A stretch of 64,000 nt of DNA, from positions 451,794-515,793 of the forward strand of contig NZ_KQ969495.1 of assembly GCF_001578885.1 (NCBI RefSeq), read 5' to 3'. Positions 53,788-63,367 of the stretch are shown one piece after another (within the stretch, counting starts at the first letter, position 1; every line of letters starts with the position of its first letter). The DNA is from Streptococcus sp. DD12 (GTDB lineage Bacteria > Bacillota > Bacilli > Lactobacillales > Streptococcaceae). The notes beneath the pieces were generated by a model. It saw only the letters and a program-made list of their open reading frames with translations, had not been told where the DNA came from and made no database searches. The translations under genes and the position numbers were made by a program.

Positions 53788-54946
53788 GGGTCACCTCTTT
53801 TTTGGTATTTTGAAAGACTAGTACTAGGCCAATGAAGACGCAGACACTTGCCAATACGACAAGGAAGGCTTTTGGACTATCCCAGACCATCGCAATAGCT
53901 TTTAGCAGATATGGTGACAGCGCTGAGCCTAGATTACAACCAACTAAGACCACTGCTGTGGCAGTGTTAAGCTGAGCAAAAGGAATGGTTTCCGACAACT
54001 GGTTGAAGATGGCTGTCAGGACAATGCTGTAGAAAAAACCTACTGCGACGTCGCTTAAAGCCAATAGGCCAAGGCTAGTCACCTGAGTCATCATAAACAA
54101 AGCGATAGCCAGCCCAAAACAACTAACAAGGAGCAGGTGTCTTTTCAGGCGACTCAGTAAAAAGGCAAAACACATGCCTGAGACAATCCCGGTTAATTGT
54201 TGGGCTGTCAAAACATAGCTGGCTTGCGTGGCCGTCCCCATGCCACTTTGACTCACCAAAAAAGGAATGCGCAGATTCAGGACAGAGCTGATGGCTACCG
54301 TCCAACTAGAAATGATAGCCAGCCAGATTACCTTCCCCCATTGCATCAGAGACAAAGGCGTTTTTTGGGACGATTGGGCCAAGTGCTTGTCGGTTTGGCC
54401 AGGCCCCTGTGGGACACAGACCAGATAGGCGAGCAAGATGACAAGGCCAAATGCGTAAATGGCAAATGACCAAGACCAAGACAGGCGCAGTAATTGCCCG
54501 ACAGCCAAGGTAAACACAGCTCCACCGACGACTTCGGCAGACCCTCTTAGGCCCAGCATTTGGACACGTTCTTTGCCAGAATAGCGTTCACTGATGATAG
54601 AAATCGCTTTGGCGTTGATCATGCCTAAGCCCATCCCTAGGACAGCGCGTGAGAGCAAAACAAGCCAATAGGCTTGCACAAAAAGGGGAAAGCTCCCTGC
54701 CAGACTCACACATAGGAGTCCTGTCACAATCAACTGGCGTTCGCTCAGCCTGCGCACCAAATAGCCATTAGCCAAGAGCATGACAACAACGAAAAAAGAG
54801 GGGATGGATACCAAAAACTCTACTTGGTCTGCTGGGTAGCCTTTATAGTAAACCAGCATCTGAGGCAGGGCTGATGAGATAGAAAAAGAGGAAATCAGCA
54901 TGAGCGAAAGCCCCAAAAGACTGATTTTTTCAGCGATTTTTTTCAT
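53777..54946 (-). CDS. Major facilitator superfamily transporter
   Basis: It has 389 residues from ATG 54946, behind AAGGAG; the longer open frame begins inside ftsW and is not used. There are twelve hydrophobic segments. The LRGSAEVVGGAVFTLAVGQLL and RAVLGMGLGMINAKAISIIS segments fit drug/sugar efflux MFS proteins of DHA1 type. The substrate is unknown. It is coupled to the rsuA-type gene by overlap. Confidence 0.83.
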   Translation of the reverse strand: MKKIAEKISLLGLSLMLISSFSISSALPQMLVYYKGYPADQVEFLVSIPSFFVVVMLLANGYLVRRLSERQLIVTGLLCVSLAGSFPLFVQAYWLVLLSRAVLGMGLGMINAKAISIISERYSGKERVQMLGLRGSAEVVGGAVFTLAVGQLLRLSWSWSFAIYAFGLVILLAYLVCVPQGPGQTDKHLAQSSQKTPLSLMQWGKVIWLAIISSWTVAISSVLNLRIPFLVSQSGMGTATQASYVLTAQQLTGIVSGMCFAFLLSRLKRHLLLVSCFGLAIALFMMTQVTSLGLLALSDVAVGFFYSIVLTAIFNQLSETIPFAQLNTATAVVLVGCNLGSALSPYLLKAIAMVWDSPKAFLVVLASVCVFIGLVLVFQNTKKEVTHAS

Positions 54947-54959
54947 AATACTCCTTAGA

Positions 54960-54992
54960 TAAAAAAGGCGTCGGAAAATTTCCGCACGTCTT
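54960..54992 (-). terminator. Terminator after ftsW
   Basis: An imperfect hairpin pairs GACGTGCGGAAA with TTTCCGACGCC and is followed by T6 on the minus strand, in the short gap before the MFS gene. Confidence 0.65.
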
Positions 54993-56237
54993 TTACAGTT
55001 CATCGTCAAAAGAGAAACGCAACTCATTGAGTTCTTCTTCGACTTCTTCTTCAATTACTTGACGCTTCTCATTGGCATCAATATTGAGCACGAGGCCTAT
55101 GGCGACTGAAATCGTCAACAGGCTATTCCCCCCCTGAGAAAGGAAGGGGAAGGTAACCCCTGTTGAAGGAATCAGGCCTGAAATCCCACCAATATTGACA
55201 AAGACCTGCACCAGCAAAAGACTGCCAACACCAAGGGCAATCATGGCATTAAAGGCATCCTTAGCCTTAATACCAACCAAGAAAATCCGCAAAATGAGAA
55301 AGAACATCAGCGCCAAAATGAGACCGGCACCGATGAGCCCCAACTCTTCGATAACAATGGAAAAGACAAAGTCCGTCGTGGCCTCAGGCAAGTAACCTTT
55401 CTTTTCGATAGAATTGCCTAACCCACGGCCAAACCAGCCCCCATTGCTCATGGCATAATAAGAATTAATCAGCTGGTGACCAGAGTCCGAAGCGTCCTTA
55501 AAAGGGTTATAAAAGGCTTTAAAGCGTTTAGCGACATAACCAAAGACCGGCACCTTGGCCATGCGGTCGGCACCGACCATGCCGATAAACCCAAGGAACA
55601 AGGTCGCCCCACCAGCGATAAAGGCAAGACCGGTACTAAACCATCGGTAGGCTACCCCCGTGACGCAACACATGATAAAGAGGGTTAAAATAATAATGGT
55701 CGCATTTCCCAAGTCAGGTTGAATTACTACCAAACCGACCATAACCGCTAGGTAAACCCGCCAATCTTGGAGTTGGCGAGGAAATAGATGTCCACGAGAC
55801 AAGGCTTGGTAATCATACATGGCGACTTCTCTTTGCCGTCGGGCAAAGGTCAGGGCCATCATCCAAATCACAATCAGCTTCAAGTATTCTGCCGGCTGAA
55901 AGGTAATCGGTCCAGCCGAAATCCACCCGTGGGCCCCATTAATTTCTTTGGAGAAAAAACGAGCGATAATCAGCAGAAGGATTTCAATCCCCATGACGAA
56001 AACCATGGTATTGGCGCTGCGTAAAAAGGTCAACTTGAGCCGGTAAATAAAGGTAATCGCCAGCAGACTAAGTCCCCAGAAGAGCCCCTGGTTAATGACC
56101 GAAGCAAAGGGGTTCCCACCGACCTGAATCAGGCTAGTACTGGTCGTTGAGTAAACCACCAATAGGCCAATCACTGACAAAATCAGGTAAGGAATGAGGA
56201 TGGAATAGTTGAGCAAATGGCGCTTAGATACTTTCAT
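54993..56237 (-). CDS. ftsW: Septal peptidoglycan glycosyltransferase FtsW
   Basis: A SEDS-family polymerase for division-site peptidoglycan. It has 414 residues from ATG 56237 (MKVSKRHLLNYSILIPYLI), with ten membrane helices. The ITFQPAEYLKL segment near residue 107, the large GHQLINSYYAMSNGGWFGRG extracellular loop and the IPSTGVTFPFLSQGGNS motif near residue 354 are diagnostic. The sequence is close to pneumococcal FtsW, but it is followed by an MFS gene, not ppc. Confidence 0.93.
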   Translation of the reverse strand: MKVSKRHLLNYSILIPYLILSVIGLLVVYSTTSTSLIQVGGNPFASVINQGLFWGLSLLAITFIYRLKLTFLRSANTMVFVMGIEILLLIIARFFSKEINGAHGWISAGPITFQPAEYLKLIVIWMMALTFARRQREVAMYDYQALSRGHLFPRQLQDWRVYLAVMVGLVVIQPDLGNATIIILTLFIMCCVTGVAYRWFSTGLAFIAGGATLFLGFIGMVGADRMAKVPVFGYVAKRFKAFYNPFKDASDSGHQLINSYYAMSNGGWFGRGLGNSIEKKGYLPEATTDFVFSIVIEELGLIGAGLILALMFFLILRIFLVGIKAKDAFNAMIALGVGSLLLVQVFVNIGGISGLIPSTGVTFPFLSQGGNSLLTISVAIGLVLNIDANEKRQVIEEEVEEELNELRFSFDDEL

Positions 56238-56375
56238 ACGGGTACTCTCTCTTTTCAAAACTTGCCTTAAGATTATACCACCTTTAAGCCATTTTTGAAA
56301 GCCTCAAAAGCAGCTCAGGTGACCTGTAAGAAGGGACCTTTTTTCTGCTCCCTCTTTAGTCATCAAGGTTAAAAA

Positions 56376-56395
56376 TAAAAAAGCCATCAGGCTTC
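56376..56395 (-). terminator. Terminator of lplA
   Basis: AAGCC pairs with GGCTT around 5 bases and is followed by T6 on the minus strand, just past the stop. Confidence 0.65.
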
Positions 56396-56408
56396 TTTTC
56401 GTTTATGA

Positions 56409-57398
56409 TTAGGCGACAATGGCCTTAGCCACTTCTTCTGCCGTCATACGTGAGAAATAATCGCCAATAGCAAAGGTCTCAATCACTTTGAGGACATCTG
56501 GAAATTCATAGCGCACACCTATCAAGGCTTGCTCGATATCTGTGACATCCTTAATCCCAAAGAAATCTCCATAGATTTTGATGCTTTTAATCCGTGAATT
56601 TTCCACATCCGCATAGCTGGTGATTTTCCCTGCTGGATAACGAACACTTCTTGAGATGGTGTATTCAGGTGAGGCACCATAGGTCCAGTCCCAGGTATTG
56701 AACTGTTCCTCGTATGATTTTTGGATTTTTGCCTTGTCCTCATCCGTCAAGACATACTCAGTCATGTCTGGATAGAACTCTTTCATTTTAGCCAACAAAT
56801 CATCTGAAAATTCTTGAACCGTAATTTTTTCTGGCAATTCCTCCAAGATATTGGTAACGCGTGCCCGAACAGACTTGACCCCCTTAGAAGCAATCTTGTC
56901 CTTGCTGACTTTTAAGGCCTGCCCTAATACCGTCATGTCCACATCAAACAAGAGACAGCCGTGGTGCATCATGCGCCCTTTATAGTAGGCCTGAGCATTA
57001 CCGCAGAATTTTTTGCCGTCGATTTCCAGGTCATTACGCCCAGTAAACTCAGCTTTGACCCCCAGGTCTGCTAGGGTGTCAATAACCGGTTTGGAGAAGG
57101 TCTTAAAATCAAAGGCCCCTTCATCCGCCTTGTTAGAGATAATGGTGTAGTTGAGGTTATTAAGGTCGTGGTAAACCGCTCCTCCACCAGATAGGCGACG
57201 AACGACCTGAATCCCTTGTTCGTCCGTATAGGCTTTATTGATTTCTTCGATGGTATTTTGGTGTTTACCTACGATAATGGCAGGACGGTTAATCCACAAA
57301 ATAAAGAGTTCATCCTCATCCACCAACTCCCGAAAGGCATAGGCTTCTAAAGCAATATTATAAGCAGGGTCATTACTCGTATTGACAATATATTTCAT
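56409..57398 (-). CDS. lplA: Lipoate-protein ligase
   Basis: Attaches free lipoate to dehydrogenase E2 and GcvH-type domains. It has 329 residues. The RRLSGGGAVYHDLNNLNYTI motif near residue 66 and the GRNDLEIDGKKFCGNAQAYY segment near residue 119 (with the adenylate-binding Lys) are typical. An accessory C-terminal domain (about 245-329) is present. It is monocistronic with its own terminator. No lipoylated enzyme is encoded nearby. Confidence 0.93.
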   Translation of the reverse strand: MKYIVNTSNDPAYNIALEAYAFRELVDEDELFILWINRPAIIVGKHQNTIEEINKAYTDEQGIQVVRRLSGGGAVYHDLNNLNYTIISNKADEGAFDFKTFSKPVIDTLADLGVKAEFTGRNDLEIDGKKFCGNAQAYYKGRMMHHGCLLFDVDMTVLGQALKVSKDKIASKGVKSVRARVTNILEELPEKITVQEFSDDLLAKMKEFYPDMTEYVLTDEDKAKIQKSYEEQFNTWDWTYGASPEYTISRSVRYPAGKITSYADVENSRIKSIKIYGDFFGIKDVTDIEQALIGVRYEFPDVLKVIETFAIGDYFSRMTAEEVAKAIVA

Positions 57399-57471
57399 GT
57401 CGCTCTCCTTTAAAACGAATAGATACTTGTATTATAACAAATAGAGCGCTTACTTGCCTTGCTGACGCTTA

Positions 57472-57513
57472 AAAAAAAGAAGGACTATCTCAACCGAGAC
57501 AGCCATTCTTTAA
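57472..57513 (-). terminator. Terminator of parE
   Basis: GGCTGTCTC pairs with GAGATAGTCC around a 4-nt loop, closed by AAG/CTT, and ends in T8 on the minus strand. Confidence 0.75.
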
Positions 57514-57517
57514 GAGT

Positions 57518-59461
57518 TTAAAAGACCATGTCACTATTTTCTTCTAGGGTAAAGCGGACATTGTCCTCAATCCATTGCCGACGTGGGGCTGGTTTATCTC
57601 CCATAAGGACCGACACCCGGCGCTCTGCACGCGCTAGATCCTCAATGGTCACACGAATCAGGGTCCGACTTTCGGGATTCATCGTCGTCTCCCACAGTTG
57701 GTCAGCATTCATTTCCCCTAACCCCTTGTAACGCTGTAAGTTAGCTCCCTTACCAAACTGCTGGCGCAGGTCTTCGAGTTCGCCATCTGTCCAAGCATAG
57801 GCTACTTGTTCTTTTTTCCCCTTACCTTTAGACATCTTGTAGAGGGGAGGCAAGGCAATATAGACATGCCCTGCTTCTACTAGCGGACGCATGTAGCGGT
57901 AAAAGAAAGTCAATAGCAAGGTCTGGATATGCGCCCCATCGGTATCCGCATCGGTCATGATGATAATCTTATCATAGTTGATATCATCCAGCGTAAAGTC
58001 TGCCCCGACACCAGCTCCGATAGTATAGACCATGGTGTTGATTTCTTCGTTTTTCAAAATGTCCGCCATCTTGGCTTTTTCAGTGTTAAGCACTTTCCCT
58101 CGTAAAGGTAAGATAGCCTGAAATTTTCGATCACGCCCTTGTTTGGCAGAACCACCCGCCGAATCTCCTTCGACCAGATAAAGTTCGTTCTTTTTAGGGT
58201 TTCTCGACTGGGCGGGAGTCAGTTTGCCTGACAGCAAGCCCTTGTCCTTTTTCTTTTTGCCCGAACGGGACAGGTCACGGGCCTTACGGGCTGCCTCTCT
58301 GGCATCACGGGCCTTGATAGCTTTACGCACCAGAGTATTGGCCAGTTCGCCATTTTCAAGGAGAAAGAAGGTCAATTTTTCTGAGACGATGGCATCCACC
58401 AAAGGACGCGCCATAGGAGTTCCTAACTTGTCCTTGGTCTGCCCTTCAAATTGCAAATGCTCCTCAGGAACCAAAATGGATAGGACAGCCGATAACCCCT
58501 CACGGTAATCTGACCCTTCCAGATTTTTGTCCTTCTCCTTAAGCAATCCTGTTTTTCTGGCGTAGTCATTCATGGCTTTGGTCAAGGCAGACTTAAAGCC
58601 CGTTTCATGGCTGCCGCCATCCTTGGTCCGGACATTATTGACAAAAGACAGGATGTTATCCGCAAAGCCATCATTGTACTGAAGGGCCACTTCCACTTGG
58701 AAATCATTTTCCTGGCCTTCAAAATACAAGACAGGCGTTAGCGTTTCCTTATCTTCATTGAGGTAACTGACAAAATCTTGCACCCCATTTTCATAATGGA
58801 AAACATCGGTTTGGCCATCACGCTCATCGGTCAAGGTCAAGGTCACATCTTTGAGCAAGAAGGCTGACTCATTCAAGCGCTCCGCAATGGTGTTGTACTT
58901 AAAAGTAACCGTTGAAAAAATATTGTCGTCGGGTTTGAAGGTTACCTTAGTGCCTGTTTTAGACTTGGCTGCCTTACCGACAACCTCCAAGGTTGTGACA
59001 GGTTTGCCACCATCCTCAAAGCGTTGCCGATAAATCTTGCCGTCACGTGTGATTTCGACTTCGAGCCAAGTGGATAAGGCATTAACAACGGAAGAGCCAA
59101 CCCCGTGGAGTCCCCCTGAGGTCTTGTAGCCTCCTTGTCCAAATTTTCCCCCAGCATGCAAAACCGTGAAGATTACCTCAACTGTCGGAATCCCCATGGC
59201 GTGTTGCCCTGTCGGCATCCCCCGTCCATGGTCTGTCACAGAGAGGGAGCCATCCGCATGGATAACAACATCAATCTGGTCCCCAAAACCAGAAAGGGCT
59301 TCATCGACAGCATTGTCAACGATTTCCCAGACCAGATGGTGTAGACCAGTTCCGTCAGTCGACCCAATATACATCCCAGGCCTTTTTCGAACAGCCTCCA
59401 GACCTTCTAAAACTTGAATGGCATCATCGCCGTAATTATTAATCGTAATATCTTTAGCCAC
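57518..59461 (-). CDS. parE: DNA topoisomerase IV subunit B
   Basis: It has 647 residues. The GHKL ATPase domain has EIVDNAVDEALSGFGD near residue 46 and GGLHGVGSSVVNALS near residue 117. The TOPRIM domain has LVEGDSAGGSAKQGRDRKFQ near residue 425, the PLRGKVLN quinolone-pocket segment and the IMTDADTDGAHI metal site. The match to pneumococcal ParE and the divergent plsY identify it as ParE, not GyrB. parC, usually next to it in streptococci, is not here. Confidence 0.94.
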   Translation of the reverse strand: MAKDITINNYGDDAIQVLEGLEAVRKRPGMYIGSTDGTGLHHLVWEIVDNAVDEALSGFGDQIDVVIHADGSLSVTDHGRGMPTGQHAMGIPTVEVIFTVLHAGGKFGQGGYKTSGGLHGVGSSVVNALSTWLEVEITRDGKIYRQRFEDGGKPVTTLEVVGKAAKSKTGTKVTFKPDDNIFSTVTFKYNTIAERLNESAFLLKDVTLTLTDERDGQTDVFHYENGVQDFVSYLNEDKETLTPVLYFEGQENDFQVEVALQYNDGFADNILSFVNNVRTKDGGSHETGFKSALTKAMNDYARKTGLLKEKDKNLEGSDYREGLSAVLSILVPEEHLQFEGQTKDKLGTPMARPLVDAIVSEKLTFFLLENGELANTLVRKAIKARDAREAARKARDLSRSGKKKKDKGLLSGKLTPAQSRNPKKNELYLVEGDSAGGSAKQGRDRKFQAILPLRGKVLNTEKAKMADILKNEEINTMVYTIGAGVGADFTLDDINYDKIIIMTDADTDGAHIQTLLLTFFYRYMRPLVEAGHVYIALPPLYKMSKGKGKKEQVAYAWTDGELEDLRQQFGKGANLQRYKGLGEMNADQLWETTMNPESRTLIRVTIEDLARAERRVSVLMGDKPAPRRQWIEDNVRFTLEENSDMVF

Positions 59462-59598
59462 AAAGGACCTCCTTGAGTAACATCTTATCTATCTTACAAG
59501 TTTTTGGCAAATTTTGCAAAATTTCTTCTTTTTAGGTAAGAAATCCTATTTAACCGACAAGTTTTTGAACAAAGATTTCCTTAACTTCCAGTCTATGC

Positions 59599-59611
59599 TA
59601 TAATGAACTTA
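59599..59611 (+). promoter_or_regulatory. Extended -10 directly before plsY (probable leaderless transcript)
   Basis: TATAAT at 59599-59604 is followed by only six bases before the plsY ATG at 59611, and there is no Shine-Dalgarno sequence. Transcription would begin at or next to the start codon. The same spacing is seen for the GNAT gene at 63914. Confidence 0.6.
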
Positions 59612-60255
59612 TGACACTTACTTTATTATTGATTGTTGCCTATTTACTAGGTTCTGTGCCCAGTGGTCTGTGGATTGGACAGATTTTCTTTGGGAAAAAT
59701 TTACGCGACTATGGTTCTGGTAACACCGGAACCACCAATACTTTTCGGGTTCTGGGTAAAAAGGCCGGCATCTTAGTCTTCCTTTTAGATGTTCTCAAGG
59801 GCTTATTACCAACCCTTTTCCCTTACTGGTTCGGCATAAGCCCAGCCAGTGTGTGGGGAATTGTTTTTGGTCTTGCGGCTATTTTGGGACACATTTTCCC
59901 AATCTTTGCAGGCTTTAAAGGGGGAAAGGCCGTTGCCACAACCTTTGGTGCCCTGATTGGGATTGCCCCTCTTTACCTCATCTATTGCGCTTGTGTGTTT
60001 ACCATCGCCCTTTATCTGACCAGCATGATTTCCTTTGCCTCAATCACGACGGCAGTCATGGGTATTTTGGGTATCTGCCTTTTCCCACTCTTTCATGTTA
60101 TTATTCCACGCTATGAGCCACTCTTTTCCATTGTCTTTATCCTCGTCGGTCTAGGCATTATCTGGCTCCATCGGTCAAATATTAGTCGTATCCTAAAACA
60201 TGAGGAAAGTACCATTTCTTGGGGGCTTAACCTGACCCATCAGGCTAAAAAATAA
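59611..60255 (+). CDS. plsY: Glycerol-3-phosphate acyltransferase PlsY
   Basis: Transfers acyl groups from acyl phosphate to glycerol 3-phosphate in the membrane. It has 214 residues and five to seven helices. The conserved motifs are LLGSVPSGLWIGQ near residue 12, RDYGSGNTGTTNTFRVLGKKAG near residue 31 and GFKGGKAVATTFG near residue 105. It lies divergent from parE, as in other streptococci. Confidence 0.94.
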   Translation: MTLTLLLIVAYLLGSVPSGLWIGQIFFGKNLRDYGSGNTGTTNTFRVLGKKAGILVFLLDVLKGLLPTLFPYWFGISPASVWGIVFGLAAILGHIFPIFAGFKGGKAVATTFGALIGIAPLYLIYCACVFTIALYLTSMISFASITTAVMGILGICLFPLFHVIIPRYEPLFSIVFILVGLGIIWLHRSNISRILKHEESTISWGLNLTHQAKK

Positions 60256-60262
60256 GACCAGA

Positions 60263-60292
60263 AAACGAGAAGACTAGTCTAGTCTTCTCGTT
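60263..60292. terminator. Bidirectional terminator between plsY and yihY
   Basis: The perfect arms AACGAGAAGACTAG and CTAGTCTTCTCGTT surround a single T, with AAAA and TTTT at the ends. The last yihY codons lie in it. Confidence 0.85.
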
Positions 60293-61202
60293 TTTCTTTG
60301 CGGTCTTGTAGAATGGTGGCAACGTCTCCGCGTCGCCCTTTGAGTTCACCTTGAACCAACTCTTGGACTGTGGCATTGAGCACCGCTCCTAAAATAAGGA
60401 CACGACCTAAAAAGATAAACCAAATCATCACGATGAAAATCATGACCGAACCAAATACCTTGATATCAATGTATCGGCTGGTCATGTGAATGATGTAGGT
60501 CGATACCAGACTGCTAAAGAGGACCAGAAAAGCAGATGTTAGAGCTGTCCCAGGTAAAACAAAACGCAGTTTGGTAATTTTAACATTTGGCAGGACTAGG
60601 TACAAGACACTAAGGCCTAGAAAGAGCAGACCTAGGGTTATGGGGTAAGTGATATCTCCTAAAAACTCAAGAAGATAAGGAGCAAGCCCTCGTGTGCGTA
60701 AAAGCCGAACTGCCAGCTTGATAGCGGTCGGTAAAAACATGGTGAATCCCAATAAAAATAAAATCAAGATACCAATAAAAGCGCCAACCAGACTAGAGAC
60801 GATGAAATCTCGGTGTTGAGAGGCCCCATAGGCCTTATTTATCGCTTTTTGCAAGGAACCTAGACTTTTTGAGAGGGTCCAAAAGGCTGCAAGGACGGCA
60901 ACCGACAAGATACCCGTCGATGGCCTGGCAAAAATATTTCGAGTGATGGCTTCCGCTGGCGCATAAAAAGCCGGGGGTAACCCCTCCTTCATGAGGCCCA
61001 ATAAGGTGCTGACCTTGATTCCCAGATAGGGAAAAATATTGGCAGCCAGTACCATGAGCGGAAAAACCGTCAGCAAGAGGTAATAAGCTACAGCAACTGA
61101 AGACAGGTCTACTTCTGCGCTAGCGTAGTGCTTGAGCCAAACTTGCAAGGGTGCCCATGACAAGCGTTCTAAGAGACGATGTGACAGCTTTTTGGCTGCC
61201 AT
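60279..61202 (-). CDS. YihY/BrkB family membrane protein
   Basis: It has 307 residues from ATG 61202, which overlaps the map stop as TGATG with AAGGAG inside the map end. There are six membrane helices. The family signatures are LSSVAVAYYLLLTVFPLMV near residue 36 and FWTLSKSLGSLQKAINKAYG near residue 130. Once labelled ribonuclease BN by mistake, its function is unknown. The ITKLRFVLPGTALTSAFLVL segment is typical. Confidence 0.85.
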   Translation of the reverse strand: MAAKKLSHRLLERLSWAPLQVWLKHYASAEVDLSSVAVAYYLLLTVFPLMVLAANIFPYLGIKVSTLLGLMKEGLPPAFYAPAEAITRNIFARPSTGILSVAVLAAFWTLSKSLGSLQKAINKAYGASQHRDFIVSSLVGAFIGILILFLLGFTMFLPTAIKLAVRLLRTRGLAPYLLEFLGDITYPITLGLLFLGLSVLYLVLPNVKITKLRFVLPGTALTSAFLVLFSSLVSTYIIHMTSRYIDIKVFGSVMIFIVMIWFIFLGRVLILGAVLNATVQELVQGELKGRRGDVATILQDRKEKRED

Positions 61203-62062
61203 CAGTAGCTCCTTTCTTCTCCTTGGCTTGTCAAGATAACAGGGCCATCTTTGGTGATGACAAACTGGTGTTCGTATTGACAAGAGAGGCCACCGTCCAA
61301 GGTTTTGTGCGCCCAACCGGTTTTCATATCCGTATCAATTTCCCAAGTCCCTGTATTAATCATCGGTTCAATGGTTAAGACCATGCCTTCACGTAAACGC
61401 AGGCCACGCCCCTTTGTGCCATAATGAGGCACCATAGGCTCTTCGTGCATAGTTGGACCAACACCGTGTCCGACCAAATCACGAACTACCCCATAGCCTC
61501 GGCTTTCAGCATATTCCTGGATGGCAGCACCAATGTCACCAATACGATTTCCCACCTTGGCTTGCTCGATACCGATATAGAGACATTCTCTGGTAACATC
61601 CATGAGGTCTTTGACTTCTTGTGAGACCTCACCAACCGCATAGGCCCAACAAGAATCCGCCAAGCCACCGGTGTAGTTTTCGGTGTAGGTCTTCATCTGA
61701 GCGACATTATCAAAATCCAATTTTGAGACATCGACCACAGACTTGTCCAAGGGTTCGCTAAGAACCATATCCACTTTGAGCAAATCGCCTTCTTTGAGCG
61801 TGAGATGGCGCGGAAAGGCATGAGCCACTTCGTCATTGAGCCCACAACAAGTGGCATAGGGATAATCCATCACTGTCCCATCAACACCAATCTGCAAAGG
61901 AAGCACATTGGCTTCTTTACAGCGACGACGGACATAGTTTTCAACTTCCCACATATCCAGCCCTGGTTTGATGAGGTCTCTTAGGCCAATATGAATACTG
62001 GCCAGAAAGTCACCTGCACGGTCCATAGCTTCAATTTCTCGGGTTGATTTTAGTGTAATCAT
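61202..62062 (-). CDS. map: Methionine aminopeptidase, type I
   Basis: Removes the starter methionine from nascent proteins. It has 286 residues. The metal-ligand set is visible: KVDMVLSEPLDKSVVD carries the two Asp positions, with His in VGHGVGPTMHEEP near residue 205 and the C-terminal Glu residues in LTIEPM and EHQFVIT. An insert of about 30 residues between strands (VVDVSKLDFDNVAQMKTYTE) is the extension known from streptococcal MAPs. The gene is coupled to yihY. Confidence 0.94.
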   Translation of the reverse strand: MITLKSTREIEAMDRAGDFLASIHIGLRDLIKPGLDMWEVENYVRRRCKEANVLPLQIGVDGTVMDYPYATCCGLNDEVAHAFPRHLTLKEGDLLKVDMVLSEPLDKSVVDVSKLDFDNVAQMKTYTENYTGGLADSCWAYAVGEVSQEVKDLMDVTRECLYIGIEQAKVGNRIGDIGAAIQEYAESRGYGVVRDLVGHGVGPTMHEEPMVPHYGTKGRGLRLREGMVLTIEPMINTGTWEIDTDMKTGWAHKTLDGGLSCQYEHQFVITKDGPVILTSQGEERSY

Positions 62063-62080
62063 GATATCTCCTTGATGTCT

Positions 62081-63367
62081 TTATTTGAGTTTAACGGATA
62101 AAGTGGCTTTGTAAGCCATGTGCATGCCCTGATAGACTTCAAAATCTATCGTGGCAGACCGCCTCGTGTGGCTAATGATTTTACTTCTCACTTCGAGGTG
62201 GTCGTCTAGTTGTACAGCCTGTAAGCAGTATAGCACGATTTGTTCAATGATAATATTTTTATGCTGTTTTTTCGTCAACAGGCGAATGCCCACTTCTTTG
62301 AGCAACTCAACCATGGCGCCCTGGGCTAGATTTCCCTGACTGTCTATCATGCTGGTGCTGACCTCAAGATTGTAGGCATAACGCCCCTCTTTGAGGTGAG
62401 AGGTAATATTATCGCTATATGAAGGAATAGCCTTATCTTGACTGTCCTGCAAGGCTTCCATGACCTGCCGTCGTGTCACCACACCTAGTAGCAAGTGATT
62501 GGGTTGCACGACGGGAATCATCTCAAAGTCCTCATAGACCATTTTTTGACTAATGTGAGAAAGATTAACCCTTGCCAGAGTTGTCAAAGGGTTGCGGGTC
62601 ATGATTTGTGAAATCACAACGGATTTTGCCTTTTCAGTGACATCCCGGATGGAAACCACACCGACCACCATCCCATGGGCATTGACCACGGGAAAACGGA
62701 CGTGGTTGTGTTTTTTCATCAAGGTCGTGAAATCCCTCACCGTATCCGTCTCCTGCAGGTAGCCATAGGTATCTTTGTCCAGATAGATATTTTCCACATT
62801 TGGAATATCGGTTTTTAACCGCATGGTGGACAAGGCCTGGTTAATCATGGTCGCGATAGTGAAGGTATCAAAATGGGAGGACAAAATCGGTACTTGGATG
62901 CGGTTGCTCAGTTCCTTAATGGCCTCTGTGACTTCAAAACCACCTGTCACCAAAATCGCATTACCTGATTCGAGGGCTAGCCGTTGAATAGCCGTCCGGT
63001 CACCGACGATTAAAAGCCCCGACTTGGACAGATATTTTCCAATATTAGCCTTGGTCATGGCACCGATGGTAAATTTCTTAAAGGATTTTTTTAGCCCTTG
63101 ATGACCAGCCACAACCTCACAATCCGTCAGTTTGGCAATTTCCTCAAAGGTCAAGGCCTCTAAACGCATGCTGGGTTTAGGCGTCTCAATGCGGACGGTC
63201 CCACTACGAGGGCGAGTTTCCACTAATCCTTGGTTTTCTGCTTCCTTGATGGCACGGTAAGCCGTCCCATCACTTATCCCTAGATGGTTGGAAATACTGC
63301 GAACACTGACGCGCTTGCCGACAGGCAATTTTTGCAAATAATCCAGAACCTCTTGGTGTTTACTCAT
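62081..63367 (-). CDS. HTH-DRTGG-CBS-hotdog regulator (YtoI type)
   Basis: It has 428 residues from ATG 63367, which overlaps the GNAT stop by 8 bases. The order is a winged helix (KRVSVRSISNHLGISDGTAY), a DRTGG domain with LLIVGDRTAIQRLALESG near residue 130, a CBS pair (about 190-310; FPVVNAHGMVVGVVSIRDV and IPVVQPNHLLLGVVTRR) and a C-terminal hotdog-fold domain. The CBS pair probably binds an adenine nucleotide to control DNA binding. Target genes are unknown. Confidence 0.85.
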   Translation of the reverse strand: MSKHQEVLDYLQKLPVGKRVSVRSISNHLGISDGTAYRAIKEAENQGLVETRPRSGTVRIETPKPSMRLEALTFEEIAKLTDCEVVAGHQGLKKSFKKFTIGAMTKANIGKYLSKSGLLIVGDRTAIQRLALESGNAILVTGGFEVTEAIKELSNRIQVPILSSHFDTFTIATMINQALSTMRLKTDIPNVENIYLDKDTYGYLQETDTVRDFTTLMKKHNHVRFPVVNAHGMVVGVVSIRDVTEKAKSVVISQIMTRNPLTTLARVNLSHISQKMVYEDFEMIPVVQPNHLLLGVVTRRQVMEALQDSQDKAIPSYSDNITSHLKEGRYAYNLEVSTSMIDSQGNLAQGAMVELLKEVGIRLLTKKQHKNIIIEQIVLYCLQAVQLDDHLEVRSKIISHTRRSATIDFEVYQGMHMAYKATLSVKLK

